Assembly: GCA_002482815.1 (NCBI GenBank)
Contig: DLGS01000054.1
Span: 1 to 5,716, forward strand
DNA: 5,716 nt
Source: Bacteroidetes bacterium UBA7688
GTDB taxonomy: Bacteria; Bacteroidota; Bacteroidia; Chitinophagales; Chitinophagaceae
Direction of reading: 5' to 3'
Made by a program: the position numbers and the translations under genes. Positions 1-5,716 of this stretch are shown one piece after another. The notes beneath the pieces were generated by a model. It searched no databases. It saw only the letters and a list, made by a program, of their open reading frames with translations, and was not told where the DNA came from. How positions within the stretch are numbered: position 1 is the first letter of the stretch; every line of letters begins with the position of its first letter.

Positions 1-399
1 TACACCAATCTGGAAAGTTAGTTTGCGTGTAAAGTTTGTTTTGTAATTGATAAAAACATGCGGCGTGAAATAACGTCCTGTAGCGGCAGCAAAACTGGAG
101 GAAGGCACAAAGGAGCTGAGGCCGGTGATTTCCGTTTCCTTTTTGGTCTGATAATTTCCATAGTCAAAACCAATGCCTGCGTGCAGGTGCTTGAAGGCAT
201 AACCCAGTTTGAGTGACGACGAATAAGTAAAGACCTTTTTATTGTTGTAGTCCGTAGCTCCGGCTGCCATGGTGTTTTCATAATCGGAGTGATGTGGTCC
301 GGTATGAAAAGTGTAACCGCCATTGACGGCAACATTAAATTGCGCAGTGGCCACCAGTGGTATCAGGGCGAGTGCAGTAAGGATGGATTTGTTGAACAT
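1..399 (-). CDS. Outer-membrane beta-barrel protein, N-terminal part (runs off the left edge)
   Basis: This is an open frame of 133 codons from an ATG at 397-399 to the window edge; the C-terminus and stop lie outside. Residues 1-20 form a classical signal peptide: Lys4, a hydrophobic core ILTALALIPLV, then a TA|Q cleavage site leaving Gln or Phe at the mature N-terminus, as is common in Bacteroidota. The mature part shows amphipathic strands rich in alternating aromatic residues and glycine (FNVAVNGGYTF at 21-31, LKLGYAFKHLHAGIGFDYG at 63-81, FTPHVFINYK at 111-120, KLTFQIGV at 126-133), joined by polar Asn/Thr/Ser loops. That is the pattern of a small OmpA/PorT-like outer-membrane barrel. 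It follows the large secreted transglutaminase-like gene by 27 nt on the same strand, with no visible promoter between them, so co-transcription is likely. No Shine-Dalgarno is seen. Specific function unknown; a porin-like, adhesive or structural role cannot be told apart from this fragment. Confidence 0.8.
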   Translation of the reverse strand, partial: MFNKSILTALALIPLVATAQFNVAVNGGYTFHTGPHHSDYENTMAAGATDYNNKKVFTYSSSLKLGYAFKHLHAGIGFDYGNYQTKKETEITGLSSFVPSSSFAAATGRYFTPHVFINYKTNFTRKLTFQIGV

Positions 400-426
400 A
401 ATAGATTGTATAAAGATTGGTTAGTG

Positions 427-3400
427 TTATTGCATGACAACGGTGACAATGTCGGCTTTGTAAGCTTTCTCCATTTCGGTTTTGAACTCGGAGAACTCGG
501 CCGTTCCGATGTTTTCCTTTTTGATTTTAAACCTCTTGTCAATTTTTAATTTGTCGGCAGACAGGGCATAGGTAATTTCGAAATTGAAAAACTTATTGTC
601 CAGTTTGACATTGGTTGGCATTTTGTAGAGGCTTTTACCCGCAGGGATATCAATAATAACTTCATTGTTGCCACCCATCAGAAATCCGGCAAGAGCAGAA
701 TAGGACAAATCAGTATTTCTTTTATCATTAGCAAAAACAGATTCCTCCACCAGCTTGTTGAGGTAAGTAGGTACCTTGTAGATTTGTAAATCGGCTACAT
801 CAATATACATTTCATTATTGCCGAGGGTATAATTCATTACGATAGAATCATTGTTCAGCTCTTTGGCATTATAGGTGCAGGAATACATTTTACTGTTGGG
901 TTTTAGTGTCGAAATAAGCTTGAGAAGCGCTGTGTTTATCAGGGTGCTGTCTGCCTTGCTGAAGGCGTCTTTGAGATAAGCACTGGTGATGCCCACCGCT
1001 GCGATATTTTCATTGATGGACACATTGCCTGCGTCCACTTTGATATGCGAGACGATATTCATAAAGTCTCCCTTATCTGTATTGTATACAGGGGCAATAT
1101 CACTTGTTTTCTCCGGGTTCACTTCCAATCCGAATCCATAACTGGAATAACTGGTGTTGCTGCCGAAGGGCAGGTATTTAGAGGTTAGCTCTACATACAG
1201 CGGCTTGCCATCAGGGTATATTTTTGCAATACAATGGTTGAAGGCATTGTTGGCAAACTTGTTGTAAACAGCCGCACTGTTGTCCATTGCCACTAGAACG
1301 AAATTGCCTTTAATGCCGATTTCTTTACACATCAACAGATAGAGTGCAGCCATGTCTTTACAGTCGCCCAGTTTGTCTTCCAGCACTTTGTTTGGCATTT
1401 GCGGAACAAAATTATCCTGGCGGAAACTTTGCGAACTGTAATTGATATTATTTTCCAGCCAGCTATAGAGTAATTGTGCTTTTTCATACTGGCTGGCAGA
1501 TGGCTTGTTTTTGAGAATTTCCTTTACTATGCTGCTAACACTATCGTGTGGAACAAGCGTGGAAGATGCGATGTCCCAATACCATTTTGCAATCTCGTCC
1601 CATGACTGATAATTGCTGAGTGCCATGTACGTATAGTTGGCATAGGCATCGGAGCTGTGCAATTCGGGTTCTACAAACAGCGGGTTGTGGGCAGAGACCG
1701 TATACATGTCAAACAGTTTGTTCCACTCTTTTTTCTCTACTTTGAATTCTTTGGTGTTGCCAAAAAACTGTGGTGAAGCTTTCAGGGATTTGCTGACAAC
1801 AATCTGATGTTCGGATTCCACCACTGGTGCATTATTATTTATCGTCACCACATTTTGGTAGAGCGTGGTTTTGATACCACCCGAGCGCGAACCAGACTCT
1901 TCTTTGATGCCGATGATATCACCCGCTTTGAGGTTCGGCAATACCCATGTTCCATAACCTTCGGGCAGATTTACTTCTCCGTTTTCTTTAAAAATCAGCA
2001 ATTCGGAACCATCGCCACTACTGGACAATTCTTTGAATTCCTTGATGCCGGCATCGTTCAGTATTTTATAGAAATAGTATGATTTCGATTGTGTAAGCGC
2101 CCCTTCATAAATAATGCTGACTTCTTTTTTGTGCAGCAACACCCAGCTGCGGCTGCTGAAGTTTGGTGGCAGGATTATTTTATTGATTTTCTTAGCCGCA
2201 TAAATTTCTTTCAATGTTTGCGGAGCCAGCACTTCAATCTCCATCTTCTCGCCTGTATTATCCCTTATTTTTTTTATCAGCTGATAATCCTGTGCATATA
2301 AAGCCATCGATTTTTTGAAATATTCCATGGCCTCAGCTTTGTTGCCTTTGTCTATCAGCAGGTCGCCATACCGCTCGGTGATATTGGCCGAAAACGGTTT
2401 GCGTATCATCAGCTTTTGGAACACCATTTCCGCAGAATCATATTTTTTGCTGTTCTTATACATATTGATTTGCGAATAGTAGTCCTCATCTGAAAAACTA
2501 TAGCGTGCATCCCGCTGCGAAATTCTGAACCAGTTTGTGGTGTCGTTTTTTTCGAGGTAATAATCGGCCAGCCTGTTGCTGAAGGAAGTGTTGGTCATAT
2601 CGGGCAATATGGATTGAAGGAATGCAGCATACTCTTCTTTTTTGCCCTGCGATTTTAATAAAGACGATTTGTAATAATAGAGGTCGGTTTTGTTCTCATA
2701 CTTTTTCAATCCTTCTTCTATCAGCTTTTCGGCTTCCGATTGCTCATTATCGTTAATGAGCTTTTCGATCTTCCTCATTTGTACCGTGTAATTGTTGGGG
2801 TACTTTGTTTCCAGTTTTATTAAGGCCTCTTTTGCTTTTGTTTTAGTGTTGTCATTTTTGGCATCATTATATTTTTGCATCAGGGTAGAGAAGCAATCTT
2901 CACAATTCTGGTTGAGATATTCATCCTTTGAACTGTAGCTGACATTGGATTTATTATTGTAATAAATGTTGGAAACGTAATAGCTGTTGGGATATTTCTG
3001 TCTCAGGTTTTTCAGGGCCAGCAGGGTTTTGGTTTTGTCGCCGCTGCCATAAAACTCTTCCACGCGCATAATCTGCTCGAGGATATCATTGGGGTGTTCT
3101 TTGGAATATTGCTCCAGTTCGGCAGCATTAAAGCTTTCCACATTCGGGTCGGTAATGACCTTCGGATTACTATTGTCTTTGCTGTAATTTTTATTGTCTG
3201 TTCCAAAGCTCAGTGTAGTAACCGGAACAAAATTTTTGTCTGAAAAGAAAACCTCAAGATTAGTGGAATAGGTTGTCTTTTTGCCCGATTGTATCAGGAG
3301 GCGGTTATTCCCTGCTTTTAATTTAATGGTGAAACGGTAGGGTAAACTACTGATGTATTCCACGTTTTTTCTGTTCTGGTACACGAGCGCATCGTTAATC

Positions 3401-4155
3401 CAGCAGCGCACATCGGATCCGGAGATGATGTTGAGCAGCATTTCCTGGTCGACCGGCGACTGAATGAAAGTTTGGGCATACACCTTCCCGCTGTTATTCA
3501 TTTCAATAAAATCGTGTGCATAAAATCTGCTCACGTCTACCGGTTCCATCACCGGAAACCAATGGAGTTTTGCACCGTGGCTGCCGGTGAATTCGTATGT
3601 TCTTTCCGGATGCGCCAATGCTCCTTCGTCGTTCTGATAACCATATCCGTCGCCATAATCGAAGCTACCCAGCATTTCCCATTTGTTGCAATAGCCAAAG
3701 TTTTTGTTGAGTACTAGGATAGAATCGAAATGATTGCTACGCTCCAGCATGTTTCTTTTCAGATGATGCAAAGCAGAACTGATGCCTGGATGAACCTGTT
3801 TTCTGCTTGCATAGAAATCAAGCACTTCATTGGCATATTTTGGATAATTGACAAAGCGGCAATCGCCCCAAAATGTATAGATATACGGGTCGGGATTGTC
3901 CAGGTTTTTGATGCCCTGAACAAAATATTTTACTTTTTCCTCATCATTTTCCTGGAGCTTATAAATAACAGCAAGGGCAACGCCGGCCTTTCCCCGCTCT
4001 TTATTATTCGGGTCGTTGGCTATTTTCAGCAGGGCAGATTCTGCTTCGCCGGGTTTATTATTCAGGAAGCTTTCTAATGCCTTATTTACAGTTTGGGTAT
4101 GTGCAGTGAAAGCTGAAAGTAAAAGGAGCAGGGTACAATAAAAACTTTGTTTCAT
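427..4155 (-). CDS. Large secreted DUF3857/transglutaminase-like protein with jelly-roll and TPR N-terminal half
   Basis: The protein has 1242 residues. The start is supported by a signal peptide directly after Met1 (Lys2, core CTLLLLLSAF, cut near AHTQ at 18-21; no lipobox Cys), so it should be periplasmic. Layout: short helical repeat 25-85; jelly-roll-like beta-sandwich about 205-305 with CWIND (251-255) and LKAGNNRLLIQ (279-289); TPR-like helices about 345-630; DUF3857-like beta domain about 670-785 (LHKKEVSIIYEG, LKAGDIIGIK); transglutaminase-like domain about 885-1000; beta-rich C-terminal region about 1030-1242. The transglutaminase core is visible as GDCKDMA with Cys932 and FNHC with His974; the third position, usually Asp, is Glu989 in YVELTSKYLPFG. 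Known of the fold: such domains act as cysteine peptidases, amidases or cross-linkers, often on the cell envelope; the substrate here is unknown. Single-domain-pair relatives are usually roughly half this length, the extra being the N-terminal half. No frameshift is seen. A beta-barrel gene follows after 27 nt, suggesting joint envelope work. Confidence 0.9.
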   Translation of the reverse strand: MKQSFYCTLLLLLSAFTAHTQTVNKALESFLNNKPGEAESALLKIANDPNNKERGKAGVALAVIYKLQENDEEKVKYFVQGIKNLDNPDPYIYTFWGDCRFVNYPKYANEVLDFYASRKQVHPGISSALHHLKRNMLERSNHFDSILVLNKNFGYCNKWEMLGSFDYGDGYGYQNDEGALAHPERTYEFTGSHGAKLHWFPVMEPVDVSRFYAHDFIEMNNSGKVYAQTFIQSPVDQEMLLNIISGSDVRCWINDALVYQNRKNVEYISSLPYRFTIKLKAGNNRLLIQSGKKTTYSTNLEVFFSDKNFVPVTTLSFGTDNKNYSKDNSNPKVITDPNVESFNAAELEQYSKEHPNDILEQIMRVEEFYGSGDKTKTLLALKNLRQKYPNSYYVSNIYYNNKSNVSYSSKDEYLNQNCEDCFSTLMQKYNDAKNDNTKTKAKEALIKLETKYPNNYTVQMRKIEKLINDNEQSEAEKLIEEGLKKYENKTDLYYYKSSLLKSQGKKEEYAAFLQSILPDMTNTSFSNRLADYYLEKNDTTNWFRISQRDARYSFSDEDYYSQINMYKNSKKYDSAEMVFQKLMIRKPFSANITERYGDLLIDKGNKAEAMEYFKKSMALYAQDYQLIKKIRDNTGEKMEIEVLAPQTLKEIYAAKKINKIILPPNFSSRSWVLLHKKEVSIIYEGALTQSKSYYFYKILNDAGIKEFKELSSSGDGSELLIFKENGEVNLPEGYGTWVLPNLKAGDIIGIKEESGSRSGGIKTTLYQNVVTINNNAPVVESEHQIVVSKSLKASPQFFGNTKEFKVEKKEWNKLFDMYTVSAHNPLFVEPELHSSDAYANYTYMALSNYQSWDEIAKWYWDIASSTLVPHDSVSSIVKEILKNKPSASQYEKAQLLYSWLENNINYSSQSFRQDNFVPQMPNKVLEDKLGDCKDMAALYLLMCKEIGIKGNFVLVAMDNSAAVYNKFANNAFNHCIAKIYPDGKPLYVELTSKYLPFGSNTSYSSYGFGLEVNPEKTSDIAPVYNTDKGDFMNIVSHIKVDAGNVSINENIAAVGITSAYLKDAFSKADSTLINTALLKLISTLKPNSKMYSCTYNAKELNNDSIVMNYTLGNNEMYIDVADLQIYKVPTYLNKLVEESVFANDKRNTDLSYSALAGFLMGGNNEVIIDIPAGKSLYKMPTNVKLDNKFFNFEITYALSADKLKIDKRFKIKKENIGTAEFSEFKTEMEKAYKADIVTVVMQ

Positions 4156-4200
4156 GGTTCGTCTTAAGGGATTCTAGCGTAGGGATGAGCCGGGTCTGGC

Positions 4201-4221
4201 TTTGATTAAATGTTAACCAAA
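4201..4221. promoter_or_regulatory. Imperfect 21-bp palindrome at the predicted transcription start, possible operator
   Basis: The sequence reads TTTG-A-TTAA-ATG-TTAA-C-CAAA on the plus strand. The arms TTTG.TTAA and TTAA.CAAA are inverted copies matching at 8 of 9 positions around a 3-nt centre. It begins 2 nt downstream of the candidate -7 box and so would cover the transcription start of the large envelope gene. A dimeric repressor bound there could block initiation; this is inference from position and symmetry only. AT-rich sequence produces such palindromes by chance fairly often. Confidence 0.3.
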
Positions 4222-4223
4222 AC

Positions 4224-4251
4224 CAAAAATAGAATAAATAATCAAATCAAA
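4224..4251 (-). promoter_or_regulatory. Candidate Bacteroidota-type promoter for the large envelope gene
   Basis: Read on the minus strand, TTTG (4248-4251) is followed after 16 nt by TATTTTTG (4224-4231), a perfect match to the TAnnTTTG -7 box of the primary sigma factor in Bacteroidota; TTTG is the usual -33 box. The 16-nt spacer is a little shorter than the spacing usually described, about 17-23 nt, which lowers confidence. Transcription would start near 4215-4220 and leave a leader of roughly 60-65 nt before the ATG at 4155. It would drive the transglutaminase-like gene and probably the beta-barrel gene behind it. Confidence 0.45.
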
Positions 4252-4390
4252 ACCTGCGTTTTCGTTCTGTAATCCGAAAAACTAATCTCAGGAAGTCTAC
4301 TTGTGCTTGAAATATTAAAATTCTATTATTACAATTATGAATGAATTGAATGATACAGGCGAATTTATAGGCCAGGAGGTAAAGCATCTG

Positions 4391-4419
4391 AAATACTAAA
4401 TACTAAAATCTAAAATACT
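4391..4419. repeat. Short degenerate AT-rich heptamer tandem repeat (about four units)
   Basis: Four consecutive units are visible: AAATACT, AAATACT, AAAATCT and AAAATACT, giving 29 nt of near-tandem repeat. It begins 14 nt beyond the stop codon of the flavoprotein gene, within that gene's 3' flank. Unit drift (7, 7, 7 and 8 nt) suggests slippage rather than a selected protein-binding array. No function is assigned. Confidence 0.55.
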
Positions 4420-4432
4420 CCTGATTCAATAA

Positions 4433-5647
4433 TCATTCAACATTAACCATTCCTTTTGCTGCAATCCAGGCACTTGTCCATGCGTTCTGGAAATTAAACC
4501 CACCGGTGATACCGTCTACGTCCGTAATTTCCCCCGCAAAATAGATGCCCTTCAGCTTGCGGCTTTGCATTGTTTGCGGTTCAATGTCTTTTAGTTCTAT
4601 CCCACCACAGGTTACAAATTCTTCCTTGAAGGTTGTTTTGCCTTTCACTTCATACACATCGCGCAACAGGGTTTCAATCAGTTTGTTTTGCTGTGCTGCA
4701 GGCAAATCACCCCAGCGTGTTGTTTCGGCTATGCCTATGCGGATGACAAAATATTCCCACAATCTTTTGGGCAGGCCAAATGGATTTTTATGATGTACCA
4801 GTTGCTTGCCCTCAAACTGCCGCAGGGAAATTAATTGTTCCCGCAAATCTTCTTCTGTAGCCTCTTTCAACCAGTTGACGCTGATATTGAAATGGTAATT
4901 TTTCTCTTCCAATGCTCTTGCTGCCCAGGCCGAGCAGCGCAATATTGCAGGACCCGAAAAACCCCAGTGCGTAATGAGCAATGGCCCTTGCTCTTTAAAT
5001 TTTGTTCCCGCAATTTTGACTGACGCATCAGCTACAACGCCCATCAATTCTGTAATGGGATGTTTGGGCAAATTGAAGGTGAACAAAGATGGGACCGGGT
5101 TTTGGATAGAATGGGGCAATGCTTCAATCCAGCTGTATTGGTCTTTCTTCGGGAAGCCACCGGTGGCAATCAATATTTTATCTGCAGTGTAGCTGCTTTT
5201 ATCCGCAAAATGAATGATGTATTGATTTTCCTTTGGCTCAATGCTCAGCACGCCTTTATGAAAGCGCACCTGCACTTTTTGTTTCATCATTTCGCCCCAG
5301 ATGCAATCGATAATGGTTTGCGAGTCGTTGCTCACCGGAAACATTCTGCCATCAGGCTCTGTCTTCAGTTTTACCCCTCTTTCTTCAAACCATCTGATGG
5401 TGTCGGAAGGATTAAAATGATGAAAGGTTTTCTTCAATAATTGCTTTCCTCTGGGGTATTTTTCCACCAGAGCCGGAAGCTCGAAACATTCGTGTGTAAC
5501 ATTACAGCGCCCGCCACCACTTACTTTTATCTTCTGCATGGCCCGTGCGGCTTTTTCAAAAACAACCACTTCGTTGTTTGCATCGAAGGGAATATTTGCG
5601 GCAGCAAAACAACCTGCAGCTCCGGCTCCTAATATGGCTATTTTCAT
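4433..5647 (-). CDS. HI0933/BaiN-family FAD-dependent oxidoreductase (YhiN-like flavoprotein)
   Basis: This is a complete 404-residue protein, close to the usual family length of about 390-420. The start is fixed by the Rossmann strand beginning at Met1: MKIAILGAGAAG carries the GxGxxG dinucleotide-binding motif (7-12), with Glu31 ending the second strand as the likely FAD ribose ligand. Family signatures follow in order: KVSGGGRCNVTH (41-52), PDGRMFP (98-104), ILIATGGFP (158-166), the inserted domain about 190-345 with THWGFSGPAIL (226-236), then VTCGGI (345-350) and the C-terminal FAD-closing block GIYFAGEITDVDGITGGFNF (367-386) plus QNAWTSAW. It should be a soluble cytoplasmic flavoprotein using NAD(P)H. 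Known: one clostridial relative, BaiN, reduces bile-acid intermediates, but for most members the substrate is unknown, so a bile-acid role should not be assumed. It lacks the usual GSTGDGY-type stretch after ATGG (see findings). It starts 3 nt after an upstream gene fragment and is probably translated in the same operon. Confidence 0.93.
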   Translation of the reverse strand: MKIAILGAGAAGCFAAANIPFDANNEVVVFEKAARAMQKIKVSGGGRCNVTHECFELPALVEKYPRGKQLLKKTFHHFNPSDTIRWFEERGVKLKTEPDGRMFPVSNDSQTIIDCIWGEMMKQKVQVRFHKGVLSIEPKENQYIIHFADKSSYTADKILIATGGFPKKDQYSWIEALPHSIQNPVPSLFTFNLPKHPITELMGVVADASVKIAGTKFKEQGPLLITHWGFSGPAILRCSAWAARALEEKNYHFNISVNWLKEATEEDLREQLISLRQFEGKQLVHHKNPFGLPKRLWEYFVIRIGIAETTRWGDLPAAQQNKLIETLLRDVYEVKGKTTFKEEFVTCGGIELKDIEPQTMQSRKLKGIYFAGEITDVDGITGGFNFQNAWTSAWIAAKGMVNVE

Positions 5648-5650
5648 TGT

Positions 5651-5716
5651 TTAAAATACGGTTGGGTGAGCTTCCTCCTGTTCAAAACCTTCGTCCACCA
5701 GCCATTTACGGCTGTC
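5651..5716 (-). CDS. C-terminal end of an unrecognised protein (runs off the right edge)
   Basis: On the minus strand a frame open from the window edge encodes 21 residues ending DEGFEQEEAHPTVF followed by TAA (5651-5653). The acidic, ordinary-looking composition and the stop placed 3 nt before the flavoprotein ATG fit the tail of an upstream operon gene. A second minus-strand frame is also open and ends in TGA overlapping that ATG (ATGA), but its translation, rich in Trp, Arg, Lys and Asn, looks less protein-like. The third frame is closed. The fragment is too short to name a family. Confidence 0.5.
   Translation of the reverse strand, partial: DSRKWLVDEGFEQEEAHPTVF

Larger units (their letters stand above)
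4156..4432. other. Intergenic region between the flavoprotein and the large envelope gene
   Basis: These 277 nt are distinctly more AT-rich than the flanking genes and hold the only sizeable gap in the window. They contain, from the flavoprotein side, a degenerate AT heptamer repeat (4391-4419), a tiny plus-strand open frame of 20 codons (4337-4399) with no good ribosome binding site, a candidate promoter for the large gene (4224-4251) and an imperfect palindrome (4201-4221). No convincing rho-independent terminator was found after the flavoprotein: the best inverted repeat is CAGGAG at 4373-4378 with CTCCTG at 4418-4423, with a 39-nt loop and no T-run. No tRNA or riboswitch-like structure is evident. 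Confidence 0.7.

Noticed and set aside
18..335. Minus-strand open frame of 105 codons overlapping the barrel gene
   Set aside because: It lies in another frame of the beta-barrel gene, whose own frame has a clean signal peptide and barrel strands. The alternative translation is rich in Pro, Ser, Arg and Thr without any structure.
3730..4077. Plus-strand open frame of 115 codons
   Set aside because: It is fully antisense to the N-terminal part of the large envelope gene, has no recognisable domain, and has no promoter or ribosome binding site.
4374..4379. Perfect AGGAGG Shine-Dalgarno-like hexamer on the plus strand
   Set aside because: No start codon follows at a useful distance, and the first frames after it stop within a few codons. 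Bacteroidota rarely rely on this signal anyway.
4373..4423. Inverted repeat CAGGAG/CTCCTG after the flavoprotein as a possible terminator
   Set aside because: The stem is only 6 bp with a 39-nt loop and no T-run, which is too weak to call a terminator.
5060..5440. Plus-strand open frame of 126 codons
   Set aside because: It is antisense to the well-supported flavoprotein gene. Its open length is explained by the codon bias of the real gene.
4433..5647. Bile-acid 7-dehydroxylation role for the flavoprotein based on BaiN similarity
   Set aside because: The family is broad and found in many bacteria that do not meet bile acids. No other bai-like gene is present, and only the fold is supported.

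Overview
The window looks like chromosomal DNA from a Bacteroidota bacterium, most plausibly of the Chitinophagia/Sphingobacteriia type. This rests on several things: AT-leaning sequence, no Shine-Dalgarno sites before the starts, a -7 box matching the Bacteroidota TAnnTTTG consensus, signal peptides cleaved next to Gln, and a DUF3857/transglutaminase envelope protein of a kind common in that phylum. The assignment is inferred from sequence style, not from a marker gene.

All supported genes lie on the minus strand, so transcription runs from high to low coordinates. In that order they are: (1) the last 21 codons of an unrecognised gene (5651-5716); (2) a complete HI0933/BaiN-type FAD flavoprotein starting 3 nt later (4433-5647); (3) a 277-nt AT-rich intergenic region (4156-4432) with a short degenerate heptamer repeat, a candidate promoter and an imperfect palindrome near the expected transcription start; (4) a 1242-residue secreted protein with a jelly-roll-like domain, TPR-like helices, DUF3857 and a transglutaminase-like Cys-His domain (427-4155); (5) 27 nt further on, the N-terminal 133 residues of an outer-membrane beta-barrel protein that runs off the left edge (1-399).

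The layout suggests two transcription units. One is cytoplasmic (unknown gene plus flavoprotein). The other is an envelope unit (large periplasmic transglutaminase-like protein plus a small beta-barrel protein) driven from the 4156-4432 region. Nothing links the two functionally.

I found no mobile element, CRISPR array, tRNA, rRNA or obvious defence system. The most interesting points are the domain layout of the large protein, the Glu where the transglutaminase fold normally has its third catalytic residue (Asp), and the palindrome over the predicted start of its transcript. These are modest signals; I do not see a clearly new system here.
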